Shown here: positions 11,147 to 22,333 of the stretch, piece after piece
How positions within the stretch are numbered: the stretch's first letter is position 1
Layout: every line of letters starts with the position of its first letter
Source: Mesaphorura yosii
Taxonomy: Eukaryota; Arthropoda; Collembola; Poduromorpha; Tullbergiidae
Length of the DNA stretch: 64,000 nt
Reading direction: 5' to 3'
Assembly: GCA_009869945.1 (NCBI GenBank)
Contig: WIXG01000217.1
Location: forward strand, 1 to 64,000
Made by a program: the position numbers and the translations under genes
The notes under the pieces: model-generated
The model's input: the letters and a program-made list of their open reading frames with translations, nothing else
The model's database searches: none
Told to the model about the DNA's origin: nothing

Positions 11147-13019
11147 TTAAGCTGCTTGCCGGCCAGACTGCAGTTGATTTTTAATCTCGGCGACGGGAAT
11201 CGGGCCGGTGGCGGTGATGCCACCGGCGCCGGCAGAAGACGGATTTCCAAAGCTTCCGCTCCCACGCTGAGCACTTGCCAGAATCTGCTGGACGATTGCG
11301 AGCTGTCGCTCCTGGAGAACAGTCAGTTTCTCCAGCATCGCCTGCACAGTGCTGAAGCGCTTCACATCTGCAGCAATCGTGTCCAGCCTGGAGAGGATTT
11401 GCTCCTGACTGTCCTGCAGAACGCTGGCGCTGGCCATTTCGCTGTCGCTGTCCAGGCAATGCTGCTGCTGTGGCTTCGACTCGATAACGTGCATCGTCCG
11501 GCTTTGGTTCGCCCACTCCGTCGTGTTCCAGACGGGGGCGATGCAACTCAGTTCGAAAGTACCTGGCCCGTAGTTGGCGAAATGGATCGTGATTTCCTTC
11601 GTCCAGTGCACAGACGACAGGTAGTGTTCGGAGAAACCACGCTCTGCCATGCAAGAAGCAAGATTAGCTGTTTGGTTTCTGGAGAACTCACTGCACTTGG
11701 CCGTGTGCACGTGCATTTACCCAAAAGGACCCGAGTTCCATTCCTTGACATGATCAGCACCGGATCAAACGCGAATCCGTATTTTGGGACCGTGCATGTG
11801 ACGTGGAGCGAGTCGTCAGTGTAGTAGGCTGATTTCATGAGGTAAGACGGCGGCTGGATCCGAATCAGATCTCCAGGGCGGTGGTGGGGAGCCGGAGGCC
11901 AGAAGAAATCTACAGAATCCAGAATTTCCTGAATGAAATTTTTTAATGCAGTGACAAGACAAGACGGCGATCGATTTTACGTATTTCAGGCGGCAGGTCA
12001 GTGGCGCCCGCGCCGCCCTCAGGCTCCGTAAAGAAATACTCCACCGCTCTACGCGACTCTAGAGTCCCTGAACCCTCTCCAGACGGGTGCGGGCTGCAGA
12101 CTGCCACGCCGGGAATGCCGGCTCGATCCGCTGGCATGCGCGTCCAACTCCTTTCAATCTCGTCTGCGGACTGGCTTGCGCTTGTGTTTACGACTCTGAC
12201 ACATTTGTCCTTGAAAACATGCACAAAAGGGTAAATGTCCGTCCGCCACCCGGCAGCGGTCAAACCGGTCAAAGTCTTCTCATTAAGCAACAAATTACTC
12301 ACCAGCTGCTTAATTACGCGAAAAGTATTCGCACAATGCGCTGCGGACGGCCTGCATGCATGAAAGTCGACTTGCCCGGCGACTCGTTGTCGGCCGTCGC
12401 CGTCGCCGTTCGGCGCCAGGTCGCAATTCCAGTAAACTCCATTGGCGTTGATGAAGACGGAAAGATTTGCTTCGCATTTGGACGCTTCGCCTTCGGGCCT
12501 AGATCGCACGGGGACCGCAAAGTCTTCAGCTGACCCGCCGACGTTGCCGCCGCCGCCGTACGCATTTTCGCTGATTGTGATCTGCACCTCGTCGTTGTTA
12601 TTCGGCTGCAGGGCCACTCGAATCCTGTCTCCATGGTCGGCCACCGCTCTGCAGACGAGCGTCTCCTTCTTCAGCACCCGACTGTACTGCAACTGGATCC
12701 AGGCAATGTAGTCGTATACCGACTCGTCGATGGAGCGCTGAAACTTTCGGTCACTCCACTCGACGCGGAGCCGTCGGCCCAGGACCGAGTTGGGGTGCTG
12801 ATCATCGTCGTCGTATACCCACTCGGTCGGGTAGGAGGCCAGGCATTTCAGCTGGAAGACAATATCCCGGTTCTCCAGGACGATCGCGTCCCCACTTCCA
12901 CTTTGACTTCGATTCAGCAGCGGCTGGAGCCAGTGTCCGGTCTGGACGGCGACGCGCCCTTGCACGGAGACGGGGTCAAAGGCCACAGACAAAAGAAGGA
13001 ATGGAAGAAAGAATTTCAT
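11147..13019 (-). CDS. Secreted Ig-like protein resembling a PDGF/VEGF receptor ectodomain
   Basis: Three minus-strand exons (13019-11981, 11909-11721, 11643-11147) join in phase 1 at both introns to 574 aa. A signal peptide (MKFFLPFLLLSVAFDPVSVQG) is followed by a likely N-terminal Ig domain, VFQLKCLASYPTEWVYDDDD to LVCRAVA. A cysteine-containing middle region follows, then a second Ig-like segment (SLHVTCTV to FELSCIAPVW). The C-terminus is a predicted coiled coil (QEQILSRLDTIAADVKRFST, MLEKLTVLQERQLAIVQQIL). I see no transmembrane helix and no kinase domain. The CxxxYPxEWVY pattern recalls the first Ig domain of Pvr/VEGFR proteins; this is an inference. It may act as a soluble ligand-binding protein. 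Confidence 0.6.
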
Positions 13020-13727
13020 TTTCGACGTACCAGTTGAAGAACAAACGAAGACTGACTCAATTCCCGATTAACTCAGCGCCTGGATTGGACTGCGACTGGA
13101 CAAATTGACAAAAAACAGATTGCATGATTCATAATCGCATTAATTATGAGTAATTTGCCAGCATTCAGATTAAATTCGCAATCATTTCGCGAATCGAGCG
13201 AATCTACTCGCAAATTACATCGTTAGGCTAGACAATTGCATTGCGAAGTCGAGGTTGCACTAGACTTGGTTCAATGGAATTCCAGGAAATCCGTGCTTCT
13301 TTTTCGTCAAATTGCAAACACGCAACCAGCTGCACAGTGCAAATTTGCAAAGACTATTTGACTTTACTGAATTTTGCTGGTTTTGCATACGTGTGTGCGA
13401 GAAAAATGTTTCCTTGCTCTCGTTTGCAAAAACGCGAAATGTTCTTCGAATGATTCCAATTCGTATTCGTACGTATGGTACAAAAGTAGCTGACAACTCA
13501 TCCCTTTGCAATAATTCGCACTTTATTCATTCGTATTCCTAAACAAATTAACAATTCGTCAAATCTTGGACTGTCAATGGCCAATTCATGTTAATTAATT
13601 ACCCAGTGGAATCAAAATCAGTAAATATTAGTGAATTTCGAGTGGATTAGTGAATTCTCATCGATTCCATCCATTGAATCTCTTAAACGGCTTTGCTCAG
13701 CGGCAGTTAATTAAGCCCAACGCCAAC
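13020..13727. other. Gene-free spacer, shared upstream region
   Basis: AT-rich spacer between the divergent Ig-like gene and RABAC1. No exon, RNA gene or long repeat is visible. It must contain both promoters, but I cannot pinpoint elements. Confidence 0.4.
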
Positions 13728-14400
13728 ATGAATCTGGAGGGCGATATTCAGGTGCCACCCGGCTTTCAGGGGATTAAACTACCGTAAGTCTAAACTAACG
13801 GCATGACTACTTAATGCCTTGAAGTATAGTGGGAACTGATCAAATGAACACGACTACAGAAACGACGGAAATCTCGGCCTCGCAAGCAAGCTCCTTCTCT
13901 CCAAGCAGCAGGCGCTGGAGTGGATTAGCAAGAGCCGTGAACGAGTTCGCCCCTGGACAACATTCTTCGCCTCGTCGAATTTCAAGGCGCCCGTCTCAGC
14001 CCAACGGCTTCCACGGCGGGTCGTGAAGAACGTCGAGTACTTCCAGAGCAATTACCTGTTCGTCTTCATTGGGCTCTTCCTGTACTGCATGATCACGTCT
14101 CCGCTGCTCCTCCTCGCCGTCCTCGCCTCCTTCTCCGTGTGCTACTACCTCTACACCCGCAGCCTCGTCCGGCGAGCCGTCGTGTTCGGTCACGAATTGA
14201 CGCTCGTCCAGCAGTACAGCATCGTCGGCCTCTGCTCGATGCCCGTCTTCTATCTCGTCGGTGCTGGAGCAGCTTTGTTCTGGGTGATTGGCGCCTCCTT
14301 CTTCCTCATCATGACACACGCAGTCTTCTACGACATTTCGGCGGTGGTGCCCGTCGAACCCGAAGACGAGTTTGAGCTCACGATGGAGCAAGTCGTCTGA
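13728..14400 (+). CDS. RABAC1: Prenylated Rab acceptor protein 1 (PRA1 family)
   Basis: Two exons, 13728-13783 and 13860-14400, join in phase 2 (CTACC|GTAAGT .. CTACAG|A), giving 198 aa; human RABAC1 has 185. The short first exon encodes MNLEGDIQVPPGFQGIKLP. Exon 2 has the family core: WISKSRERVRPWTTFFASSN, then RRVVKNVEYFQSNYLFVF. Two hydrophobic hairpins follow (IGLFLYCMITSPLLLLAVLA and SIVGLCSMPVFYLVGAGAAL / FWVIGASFFLIMTHAVFY), ending in an acidic tail (EPEDEFELTMEQVV). PRA1 proteins sit in Golgi and late-endosome membranes, bind prenylated Rab GTPases and assist their membrane delivery. The gene is complete and intact. Confidence 0.93.
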
Positions 14401-14593
14401 AATCAGCAAATCAGCGTTTATCTTCAGTGACCAATGAAATTGTGACTATTTATTGCTTTTATTACGATCGATACCGAAAATATTGATTAATCGAGATTAA
14501 ACCAAATCAATTAATTAAGCTGACAATAATTTTAATAAATTCAAGTGCAAATTCTTTAATTCTTCTTCTTTCTTTCTTTGGTTAAGTTCAATT

Positions 14594-15859
14594 TTATGTC
14601 CGATCTTGTGGAAATGTCACTCCAACTTGCTCCCGGATGGAATCCATGATCTCTGCGATTAGAATTGACTCGGAGTGCGTCATGAGCGGGCTCTCAATTT
14701 CGCCTAAAGTGTTAAGGAGGAATTCATATTAGTTTCAGTCTAAATTAGCACTTCGCTTGTCGCTTAGTGCTTCCGTTTTTAATTACCATGCAAAATGCAT
14801 CGGCGAACTTCCTGCGCCTCGTAACTCAGGCCAATACTGTTTGGAAAATTGAAATCCGAGCCCGAGCCGCATTTCTTCACTTCAGGAAGACCAAACTCGT
14901 ATGTCCCCGTGGGCGTTTCCAGTTTTGTTGGGCAGCAGAAGAGCGGAGGGAGCCTGATTGACCCCTTCGTTCCTACAACGAGCCCGTCGCAGGGAAGATC
15001 CGCCGAGTAGTGGGAGAGCAGTGTTGCGGTGCGCCCGCCGGAATAAATCAGCGTAGTGCTCGTGTTCTCGTCCACACCCACACCACCTTCATTCGGACTC
15101 AAGTGCCCGCCAGCCAGAATTCGAAGCGGGCACTCGTTCGCACCAAAGACGAGCGTTGCCAGCTGCACGCAGTACACGCCGACGTCTTGCAGGGAGCTCC
15201 GGCCGACTTCACGGAGGCTGGAGCGGTCAAACACGTCGGCGGGGGGCAACGGCAGTGAGAGCGAAGCGAGCACTTGCATAGGCTCGCCAATCGCCCCAGC
15301 TGCCAATTCCTGCCGCAGCTTCTCGTAGGCGGGAAAGAAACGACTCCAGAGCGCCTCCATCAGGAAAAGGTTCTTTGACCGGGCGTGTTGCACGAGCTCC
15401 TTCGCCTCCGATGAGTTCATGCACAGTGGCTTCTCGCAGAGGACGTGTTTGTCGTGGTCTAGCGCCAGCTTGGAGAGTGGGAGGTGTTGAGGCCCAACAG
15501 CGCCGACGTACACCACGTCTGAAAGTGAACCACTGCGTTAATACCTTAATTAATTTGCGTTAATACGTTATTGGTTATTCGGCGGTACAGCAGAGAATCG
15601 AACCACCGGCCCACCGAGCCGTTAACAACTTACCCACGTCGGGATCCCGAACCAGCTCCTCGTATGACCCGTAAAATTTTGGTATTCCATGCTTCACAGT
15701 GAATTTCTGGGCTGACTCGGCACTTCGTGCTCCTACTGCGACGATTTTATGCTCGCTGGCCGGCAAGGAGTTCAGGGCAAGTGTAAAATCTTGCGATATG
15801 CGGCCAGTGCACAAAATTCCCCATCGCGTAGGCGTAGTTGGCGTAGGCGGTGAAACCAT
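14594..15859 (-). CDS. DHDH: Trans-1,2-dihydrobenzene-1,2-diol dehydrogenase (Gfo/Idh/MocA family)
   Basis: Three minus-strand exons (15859-15634, 15518-14787, 14703-14594) join in phase 1 at both introns to 355 aa; human DHDH has 334. The N-terminal Rossmann fold has RWGILCTGRISQDFTLAL, then VAVGARSAESAQKF, KFYGSYEELVRDPDV and DVVYVGAVGPQHLPL. The family EKP motif is present (HVLCEKPLCMNSSEA) with FLMEALWSRFFPAYEKLR after it. The C-terminal domain ends SILIAEIMDSIREQ. The enzyme oxidises trans-dihydrodiols of aromatics with NADP and also oxidises some pentoses; cytosolic. Introns are 115 and 83 nt. The first intron contains a tRNA-like sequence (see 15577-15625). Confidence 0.9.
15577..15625 (-). 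repeat. Probable tRNA-derived SINE remnant in a DHDH intron
   Basis: On the gene strand this intronic stretch contains GGTTCGATTC, a good match to the RNA polymerase III B box. Just before it is GGCTCGGTGGGCC, which could fold like an anticodon arm, preceded by GTTAAC as at the end of an A box. The 5' part of a tRNA head is missing and no acceptor stem forms, so it is not a functional tRNA. A SINE fragment is the simplest reading, but no second copy was found in this window. Confidence 0.3.
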
Positions 15860-16000
15860 AATTTGGTTGGCTATTACGAAAGTTGCTGAACTGCTGAATA
15901 CTTTACTGACTTATTGGAATTAACAGTAAGTCGAGTGTCACCGACCGAGTGATTAGGTAACAGCCCGCACGCTTCAACTGTAGTTCTTCTCTCAGCTGAC

Positions 16001-16846
16001 TCAGCTCAGCTGGTCGGTCAATTCGTATCTCCAGCATAATTGCATAATCATAATTCTCAGCCAACAACCAAGCAACCTAGGCCCGAGGTGAAACGAGACG
16101 AAAAAGCTTTGCCTTGTCTGCTTAATTATCTCGAGTTTGTTATTCTTAGTCTGCGCCCCGATCAGCACGTGAGCCCGATACCATCCAAATACGCTTGCTT
16201 CAGCTTTTGAAATGCATTCCATCCCAGCTCGAGTACAAACAAGACGGCGCTGCACGCGAGGAGGTACCCGCAGAAGGGAAAGATGTTCATGACCTCAAAA
16301 TCCATCGAGATGGGTGCCAACCCGTCCCTCACAATCCAACCCCTCACCCGTCCGACTCCTCGCGTTTGTATAGGCGAATCTCGAGGGTAGCTCGGTCGAT
16401 TTTCTTCCACAAGTCAACCAACCCAGCTGCGACCCAGCAGAGGACTGCTTCTCTATCCGACGCATGTGGCGTGCTGGTGGAGATGCAGAAGTGTACGCCA
16501 ATAGACACGCACAGGATCCTTCTATCTGTGCCAAGCGAACACTGAATGCAACCCGACGTACGGATGGAGTCTGAATCGGGGGTCCTTCAAGTTTGCGGCG
16601 GGGAAATGGACAAACGTTCAGGAGACAGTGCGAATGAATACACCAGGCAAACAAGATGGCGTACTGAAGCTGAGTGTGAATGGCGTGGAAGTTGTCAACT
16701 AACAACATCGTGTTCAGGACAACGAAGTACCCTGATATCCATGTATCCAGAATCGATGTCGAAACTGTCTTCGGATGAAGCAGCAATGAGAACGCGAGTC
16801 CAACCAAACAACAAAGTAATTTCAAAGATTTCTTCTTGACTTCCAA
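16001..16846 (-). pseudogene. Broken multi-helix membrane protein gene
   Basis: The minus strand starts with an apparent N-terminus MEVKKKSLKLLCCLVGLAFS. Two hydrophobic helices follow (ISGYFVVLNTMLLVD, QYAILFAWCIHSHCLL). Coding-like sequence then moves to other frames: KDPRFRLHPYVGLHSVFAW, RRILCVSIGVHFCIS..VAAGLVDLWKKIDRATLE, and finally DGLAPISMDFEVMNIF plus a helix CGYLLACSAVLFVLELGW. No good splice sites explain the frame changes, so I call it a pseudogene. The PISMDFEV motif recurs near 27.9 kb (PVSMDFEI). The C-terminal layout (Pro, then a helix) is reminiscent of the neighbouring chemoreceptors, but I cannot assign a family. Confidence 0.35.
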
Positions 16847-16849
16847 TTA

Positions 16850-17275
16850 AGAGATTACAAGTTAGAACGTGTGAAAATAAAATATGTTGAATGCATGTAC
16901 TCGATTTCTTTGTTGACAAAAGCAAAAGTAAAATCATGAAACCTCAAGTCTTATGTGTTTTCTAGTTTCTGCTTTCCCAATTTTTGTCAATATCATAAAT
17001 ATTGAATGCAATTACGGTTTCCACTTCCCACGAGTCGTTATTCCCGTTATATCGCCACCCATTGAAAATTAATTAAATATTAGATGAATTTTTCGAGGAA
17101 ACACTTAGACTGGTATTAATAATCGACTTGAGAGTGAGTACGTATTCAGACTCCCTGTGTCAAGTGATAAGGCTACTAGGGGCAACTGAGTTCGCACTCA
17201 CACTCAAACAGCATTAATAGTACCAGAGTTAGTAGATCAGTACAATCAATTTGGTCGACTGCCTCCCAATTCGCC
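16850..17275. other. Gene-free AT-rich spacer upstream of chemoreceptor 1
   Basis: No exon or RNA gene is visible. The sequence is AT-rich and holds the presumed promoter of the chemoreceptor gene. Confidence 0.35.
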
Positions 17276-18475
17276 ATGACATCAAGGAAGACATTGAGAC
17301 TACTGCAATTTATGGATTATATCAGCAACAAAGTATGCTTCATTCCGTACGGATTCACATTGGACGAGAGTGGTACGCTGCACGAGCTTTACGACGCGTG
17401 CCGCGTCACATTATGTCGTTTGGTCACCTCTTTCCCCATCTTCTTCCAAATCGTCCTCGTCTTCCTCATTGGTGGCTGGTACGAATGTACTCACAAATAT
17501 TCCATGACAATCAAGGCTCAGTATTACTTCCTGTGCTCAATAGAACTCATGGCGCTCTCGTTAGCAATCCTGATCTCAATGTTTCCGCAGAGAATCCATG
17601 CGGTACGCTTGAGCTACGTTGGACACCTGAATAAAATGATCAGAGTTCATGGTCTAAATATAGAACAGAAAGATGGAATTGAAATCTACCTCGCTGAATT
17701 CATCTTGGTCATCGTTTCTGTCACTCTGCTTGTATTTCCATCGTTTGTGATGCTGATTCGCTTTCATATTCATTTCATGGAGGCGCTGGATACTAGATTT
17801 TTCCTGATTGATGACCTTTTTTGGGCGTTGTTTCTCACGATGGCTGTCTTTGTGGACTGGTTGGCTGTGTGGCAATTTGTAAGCTTGGCCTTATCGTATG
17901 TCAATTTCACATGTCGGATTCTGAAAGAAATGATGTGAGTGAGCGAAGGCTTTAACCCAATTTAATCAATGCTAATTAACTATATGTGATGAACTTCCAG
18001 ATATAATCGAAGACTATCTTGGGAGCAATTGATTGGAGTGTACCGAGCTCAAGAAGTCATGAACACGTACGCGATGAGTGAAGCGAAATATATTGTTGGC
18101 ATGGCAATCACAATCAGTTCTGGTATTCAGGTATTCGGACTCTTCATTCTTATTGGCCTCCATGAGGAGGTTATGTTGGCGGTGACTGTTGCGGCTGGGA
18201 TCACTGCACTCTTTTGTGGCTTCCTGACTCTGATTGCAATGCAGTTAGCCAGTGATATGGGAGTTCTCTCCAAACGACTCTTGCATGCTGCTTCATCGAA
18301 CCGTCAACAGTTGACTAGTTTGCAGTGGAAAACTGTGCGTGCATTGCGACCGGTTTATGTGTTAGCAGGCTCCTTCGTTCGTATCAAACGTCATACATTT
18401 GTTGGTGTCTTCAGGGAAGTTGTACTTAACAATGTAGTTGATTTGCTCATCGTGTCCAGAAGTGGGCAACGTTAA
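17276..18475 (+). CDS. Seven-helix chemoreceptor (gustatory receptor-like) 1
   Basis: Two exons, 17276-17934 and 18001-18475, join in phase 2 (ATGAT|GTGAGT .. TTCCAG|A), giving 377 aa. Start MTSRKTLRLLQFMDYISNKV. Hydrophobic helices include FFQIVLVFLIGGWYEC, YYFLCSIELMALSLAILISM, FILVIVSVTLLVFPSFVMLI, LFWALFLTMAVFVDWLAVWQ, ITISSGIQVFGLFILIGLHE and TVAAGITALFCGFLTLIAMQ. The C-terminus has LRPVYVLAGSFVRIKRHTF followed by VVLNNVVDLLIV. The long loop before YRAQEVMNTY and this C-terminal pattern fit arthropod GR/OR-type receptors, apparently a collembolan subtype. The classic TYhhhhhQF of insect GRs is not seen. It is expected in sensory-neuron membranes; the ligand is unknown. It forms a tandem pair with the gene at 19462. 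Confidence 0.65.
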
Positions 18476-19461
18476 GGCCAAGTAAAACATATGACTCTAA
18501 ATTTCTCATGAAATATTCAAACCGATTCTCCTTGGTTTCGAACTAAGATCGATATTTAAATTGCGTTCAATCAGTCTTATTTGATTGGTTTCACCTCCTG
18601 CCACGATCCGTAAATCCCAATCACTTAACTTTCTAACTCGCCAAAGGGGTAGACTTCTAAGCTATGGAATCGATCTTTGATCCCACAAGGCAGACACCAG
18701 CATCGTCCACTTCAACTGACCATTGAGGGACGGAAGGAATGCGAGAAATAATTAACTTGCTTGCTGTCCGACTTCATAGAATTCAGGCAGTTACACTCAA
18801 CTCAAGCAATTCCTTTCGCACGAATTAAGATTCCTAGTCCTGAGTGCCTGAGATAACATAATTCTATCCCGTTTCCATGCAAGGGCGCTAGGGTTGCGGT
18901 TGGAGGCGAAGTAGTTCAGATATAGTCTGTGAATTTGAGAGTTTACATGAGTTCTCCAAATACCAAGGGAGAATGATTCGCATCATGGGATATTATTTTA
19001 ATACACGGTAAAATTATAGATATATCCAAAAGAGTCGCGAATGCGTTTGGGTTAATTGCCAATTATTCACGGTTCTTTTTGATAATGAATTTTCCATAGG
19101 CACAAGTTAGTTTGTTTCTGTCGTATCTGAAGCAACAACACTCGAAATATTGATGTCTCTTGATTCCGTACTTTCGTAATTGGCATGCATAAATATTGCA
19201 TGCAATTAGCCTTGCTTAAACTACTCCACTTTAATTGGCCTCTTGCGTAGTCGATACGAAAAGTTTGAGCTCAGACAGAAAAATTGCACCTAAATTATTT
19301 AAGTAACACGTTCTCTCGTTTTAATTAAACCTAATGTACAAATTTTGTATTAAATACCATTCGTTTACTTAGCTCATGCTCTTGCCACGCATTGAGAATC
19401 TGTTGAAACTCACTCCAGTCAATTCAAGCGGTTTTGAGTGAAAGCGACGACTGAAATTGAA
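18476..19461. other. Gene-free spacer between tandem chemoreceptors
   Basis: No coding exon or recognisable repeat. The AT-rich segment before 19462 presumably holds the promoter of the second receptor. Confidence 0.4.
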
Positions 19462-20677
19462 ATGGCGTCGAGGAAAACTCTTAAACTTATACAACTTGTG
19501 GATCACGTGAGCAATAAGATCTGTTTCATTCCATACGCATTCGTACTGGATGAAAGTGGTACGATGCAAGAGCTTTACGACGCTAGCCGCGTAACAATAT
19601 GTCGAGTGGTCACATCTTTCCCTGTCCTCCTCCAATTCAGTCTCATCTTCCTCATCGGTGGCTACTACGAACGTACTCACAAGTACTCGATGACAGTTAA
19701 GGCTCAGTATTATTTCCTGTGCTCAATTGAACTCATGGCGCTCTCGTTAGCAACCATTATTTCACTCTTTTCACAAAGAATACACGCACTTCGTGTCAGC
19801 TACGTTGGAATCCTTAACAAAACAAGTCAGCTGTACGGTCTGAAGCTAGAAGAAAAGGATGGCATTGAACTTTATTTGGGTGCCTTCATTCTTGTCATCA
19901 TTGGTGTGACACTCTTCGCGTTCCCATTCTTCTTTACTTTGATCCATTTTCATATTCATTTCTTCGAAGTGTTGGACACAACTATTTCGCCAATTGACGA
20001 TTTCTTTTGGGCATTCCTTCTCACTATGGCAGTATTTATGGATTGGTTGGCAGTATGGCAGTTTGTAGCATTGGCCTTGTTGTATGTAAACTCTGTTGGT
20101 CGGATTCTGAAGGAAATGACGTAAGTGGACTCATGACTTGTATGAACTATAATTATGAACAGTAAACGGGCCCTGTAATTAATTGACTGGTCGCAGATGT
20201 CAGAGTCGTCTGCCTTGGGATCGATTGCTCCGAGCTTACCGAGCTCACGAAATCCTCAACGTGTACGTCATGAGCGAATTGAAGCACGTTATTGGTCTTG
20301 CAATCGCATTCAGTGCTGGTATTCAGATATTCGGACTGCTCATACTCATTGGTCTCCATGAGAAGGTTGGGCTTCTAGTGGCTGTAGTGGCCGGGGTCAC
20401 AGGACTCGTAGCTTTCGCCTTGACTTTGATTGCGATGCAGTTGGCAAGCGACATGAGCGTCCTCTCAAAACGGTTCTTGCATTCTGCAAAGGCGCATACT
20501 CGTCAATTAAGCACTTTGCAACGGAAGACCATGCATGCACTGAGACCGATTTATGTGATGGCAGGATCTTTTGTCCGAATCAAACGTCACACATTTGTTC
20601 ACATTTTCAGTGAAGTAGTTCTCAACAATGTAGTGGACATGCTCATCATGTCCAGAAGTTCAAGAAATTTAAAATAG
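19462..20677 (+). CDS. Seven-helix chemoreceptor (gustatory receptor-like) 2
   Basis: Two exons, 19462-20120 and 20197-20677, join in phase 2 to 379 aa. Exon 1 is exactly the same length (659 bases) as in the gene at 17276, and the intron has the same phase and place. The start at 19462 (MASRKTLKLIQLVDHVSNKI) is preferred over upstream non-ATG codons because it aligns with the paralogue's start. The proteins match almost throughout: LIGGYYERTHKYSMTVKAQYY, SIELMALSLATIISLF, VFMDWLAVWQFVALALLYVN, IGLHEKVGLLVAV, LRPIYVMAGSFVRIKRHTF. The pair is a recent tandem duplication of an intact receptor. Its function, as for gene 1, is inferred from family-like topology. Confidence 0.65.
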
Positions 20678-20697
20678 GCTTTCTGTTCTGTCCAAAA

Positions 20698-21452
20698 ATG
20701 TTAATCGCTGATTCCAAGAGTACAAATGCCGAGTATTTAGAAATGCTGGTAAAGAATGGCACAACTCGTCACTTTAGGTTCCGCGACTATCGCCGCGCTG
20801 TCGTGTCAGGCTCACCTCACCCAACCGAGTCGGATGACCAAGTCATACCGAAGGATTCCGCGTTGTTGGAGACTAGATCGTGGCGCATGTACCTGCATTG
20901 GGCAACGCACTTTCTACGCAAGGAGAAGCCGGTCGCTCACGTGGGCCCCGCCGCGCCCTTTGTCGTGATTCAGGAGACGACTCTCTGGAACAATTATGCT
21001 GGGCGACTGGTGCATGGGGCGGTGCAATCGGGCATGTTCGAGTCGGGAATCTACGGGCGGTGGGAGCGATGGCAGGACACGCAGTTGCAGATTTTCACCA
21101 AGTACGACGCTCGGCGAGTCGATTACGAACTGAGTCCACGGAAGCCGTGCTAGCCCCGGTTCTGTTTGGGCTGCCTCCTCCTTCGCCACTGCACGAGAAA
21201 TTGACTCTGCGCCTATTTCAAATTTCTTTCACCGTTCTTGGAGTCATGCTCTCAGTCTCTGTGACCACTTTCCTCGGCGAGGTGCTGGTATCCTCTGTTG
21301 ACAAGTTGGTGGCCCTCATCCGGAGTTTCTGGCTGTTTATGCGCATTTTGTGGAGGTCACTGACTAGTTGCAAGTTTGCTCCAAGAACCCTGGCCAGGTC
21401 CAGACAAGCTAAAAGCGATTCAAAAGCCATGAAAGTGATTCATTCGAATTAA
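20698..21452 (+). pseudogene. Ionotropic receptor 3' fragment (frameshifted)
   Basis: Begins 20 bases after chemoreceptor 2. The first frame reads EYLEMLVKNGTTRHFRFRDY ... WNNYAGRLVHGAVQSGMFES and YGRWERWQDTQLQIF, then stops after YELSPRKPC. The overlapping next frame continues APVLFGLPPPSPLHEKLTLR and the helix LFQISFTVLGVMLSVSVTTF. This order (a late ligand-binding lobe, then a final transmembrane helix before a short tail) fits the C-terminus of arthropod ionotropic glutamate-like receptors. The amino-terminal domain, first lobe and channel helices are missing, and the frame is broken, so it is probably a pseudogene fragment. Assignment is by pattern only. Confidence 0.42.
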
Positions 21453-21730
21453 TGTTGGGCAAATAATTTGTAGTAAAATAAAATAGCAAATTGTTTTAGG
21501 TTCCACTTGTACCAAAACATGCATGCGAACAAACTCCCTCAAAGCAGTTTCTCGTTCACCGTCTTCTTGGGTTTAAATGTGTGCAAACAATCTGTGTCCA
21601 TTCTTGGAAAAACGAATTAAACGGCTCGGCCAGCACGCACGCAAAGGGCAGCCATTTGTAAAATAGCATTCGCCTCCTGCACCACTTCATCTTGGCAGGC
21701 AAGGATTCTGATTCTGAACAATTGCCAGAC

Positions 21731-21943
21731 ATGGCACACACTCGTTTCATCCTCATTCTTCACCTTCTGCTCACGATTTACTGCGCTCAACATCCTTGCC
21801 ATGATGTCAGAGTTTCGCCACAAATCCGCCTCTTCGACCGCGTCAACAGTGGGAGATATCACGTTAAACTGGCTGACTACTTAGACCCGCTCTCGGCTCG
21901 GCAAGACGAGGCAGTGGAGCGGTACAGCTTTCTTCTCCATTAG
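21731..21943 (+). CDS. Possible short secreted peptide or first-exon remnant
   Basis: A 70-codon reading frame starting MAHTRFILILHLLLTIYCAQ, which looks like a signal peptide, followed by HPCHDVRVSPQIRLFDRVNS and ending YSFLLH. It lies just after the ionotropic-receptor fragment. It may be the N-terminal exon of a receptor whose remainder is lost, or a small secreted protein. I find no convincing downstream exon and do not recognise it. Confidence 0.22.
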   Translation: MAHTRFILILHLLLTIYCAQHPCHDVRVSPQIRLFDRVNSGRYHVKLADYLDPLSARQDEAVERYSFLLH

Positions 21944-22333
21944 GCAGTTATCCGTCTACATTTAGAAAGGCGATTGACTGCATTCGTTTCCCCTTTCAAA
22001 AAAGGCTAAAAATAAAAGCAAAAAAACGCTGCAAATGCAATGCATGGATGAGCTGAATTGTTGTACTGTAGCGATAATGATATTTTCGTAGTTTTGAGCT
22101 TTGTCCAGACACTGTTTGATTTTTCTATCTTTGGATTTCTTTGAAACAGAGCACAGTTGCAAGATACGCGCACAGACTCTCAGACTGGTTGTCGATTCTT
22201 TCACTGACTTCAAGTGCAGAATTCACCAAACCTCTGCAATCTGCCGTTTTAGTCGTGCCGTGGACGCACCCATCAGTTTGTCGTTTGGAGTAGACGGAAT
22301 CTGTCAGGAGACGAGTCGCTTCGGAAGGCAAAG

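Noticed and set aside
14779-15563. Several plus-strand frames over the DHDH exons
   Set aside because: The minus strand has a complete, in-phase DHDH gene there, so the plus-strand frames are shadows.
15577-15625. A functional tRNA gene
   Set aside because: No acceptor stem or complete A box can be found; only a B-box-like half is present.
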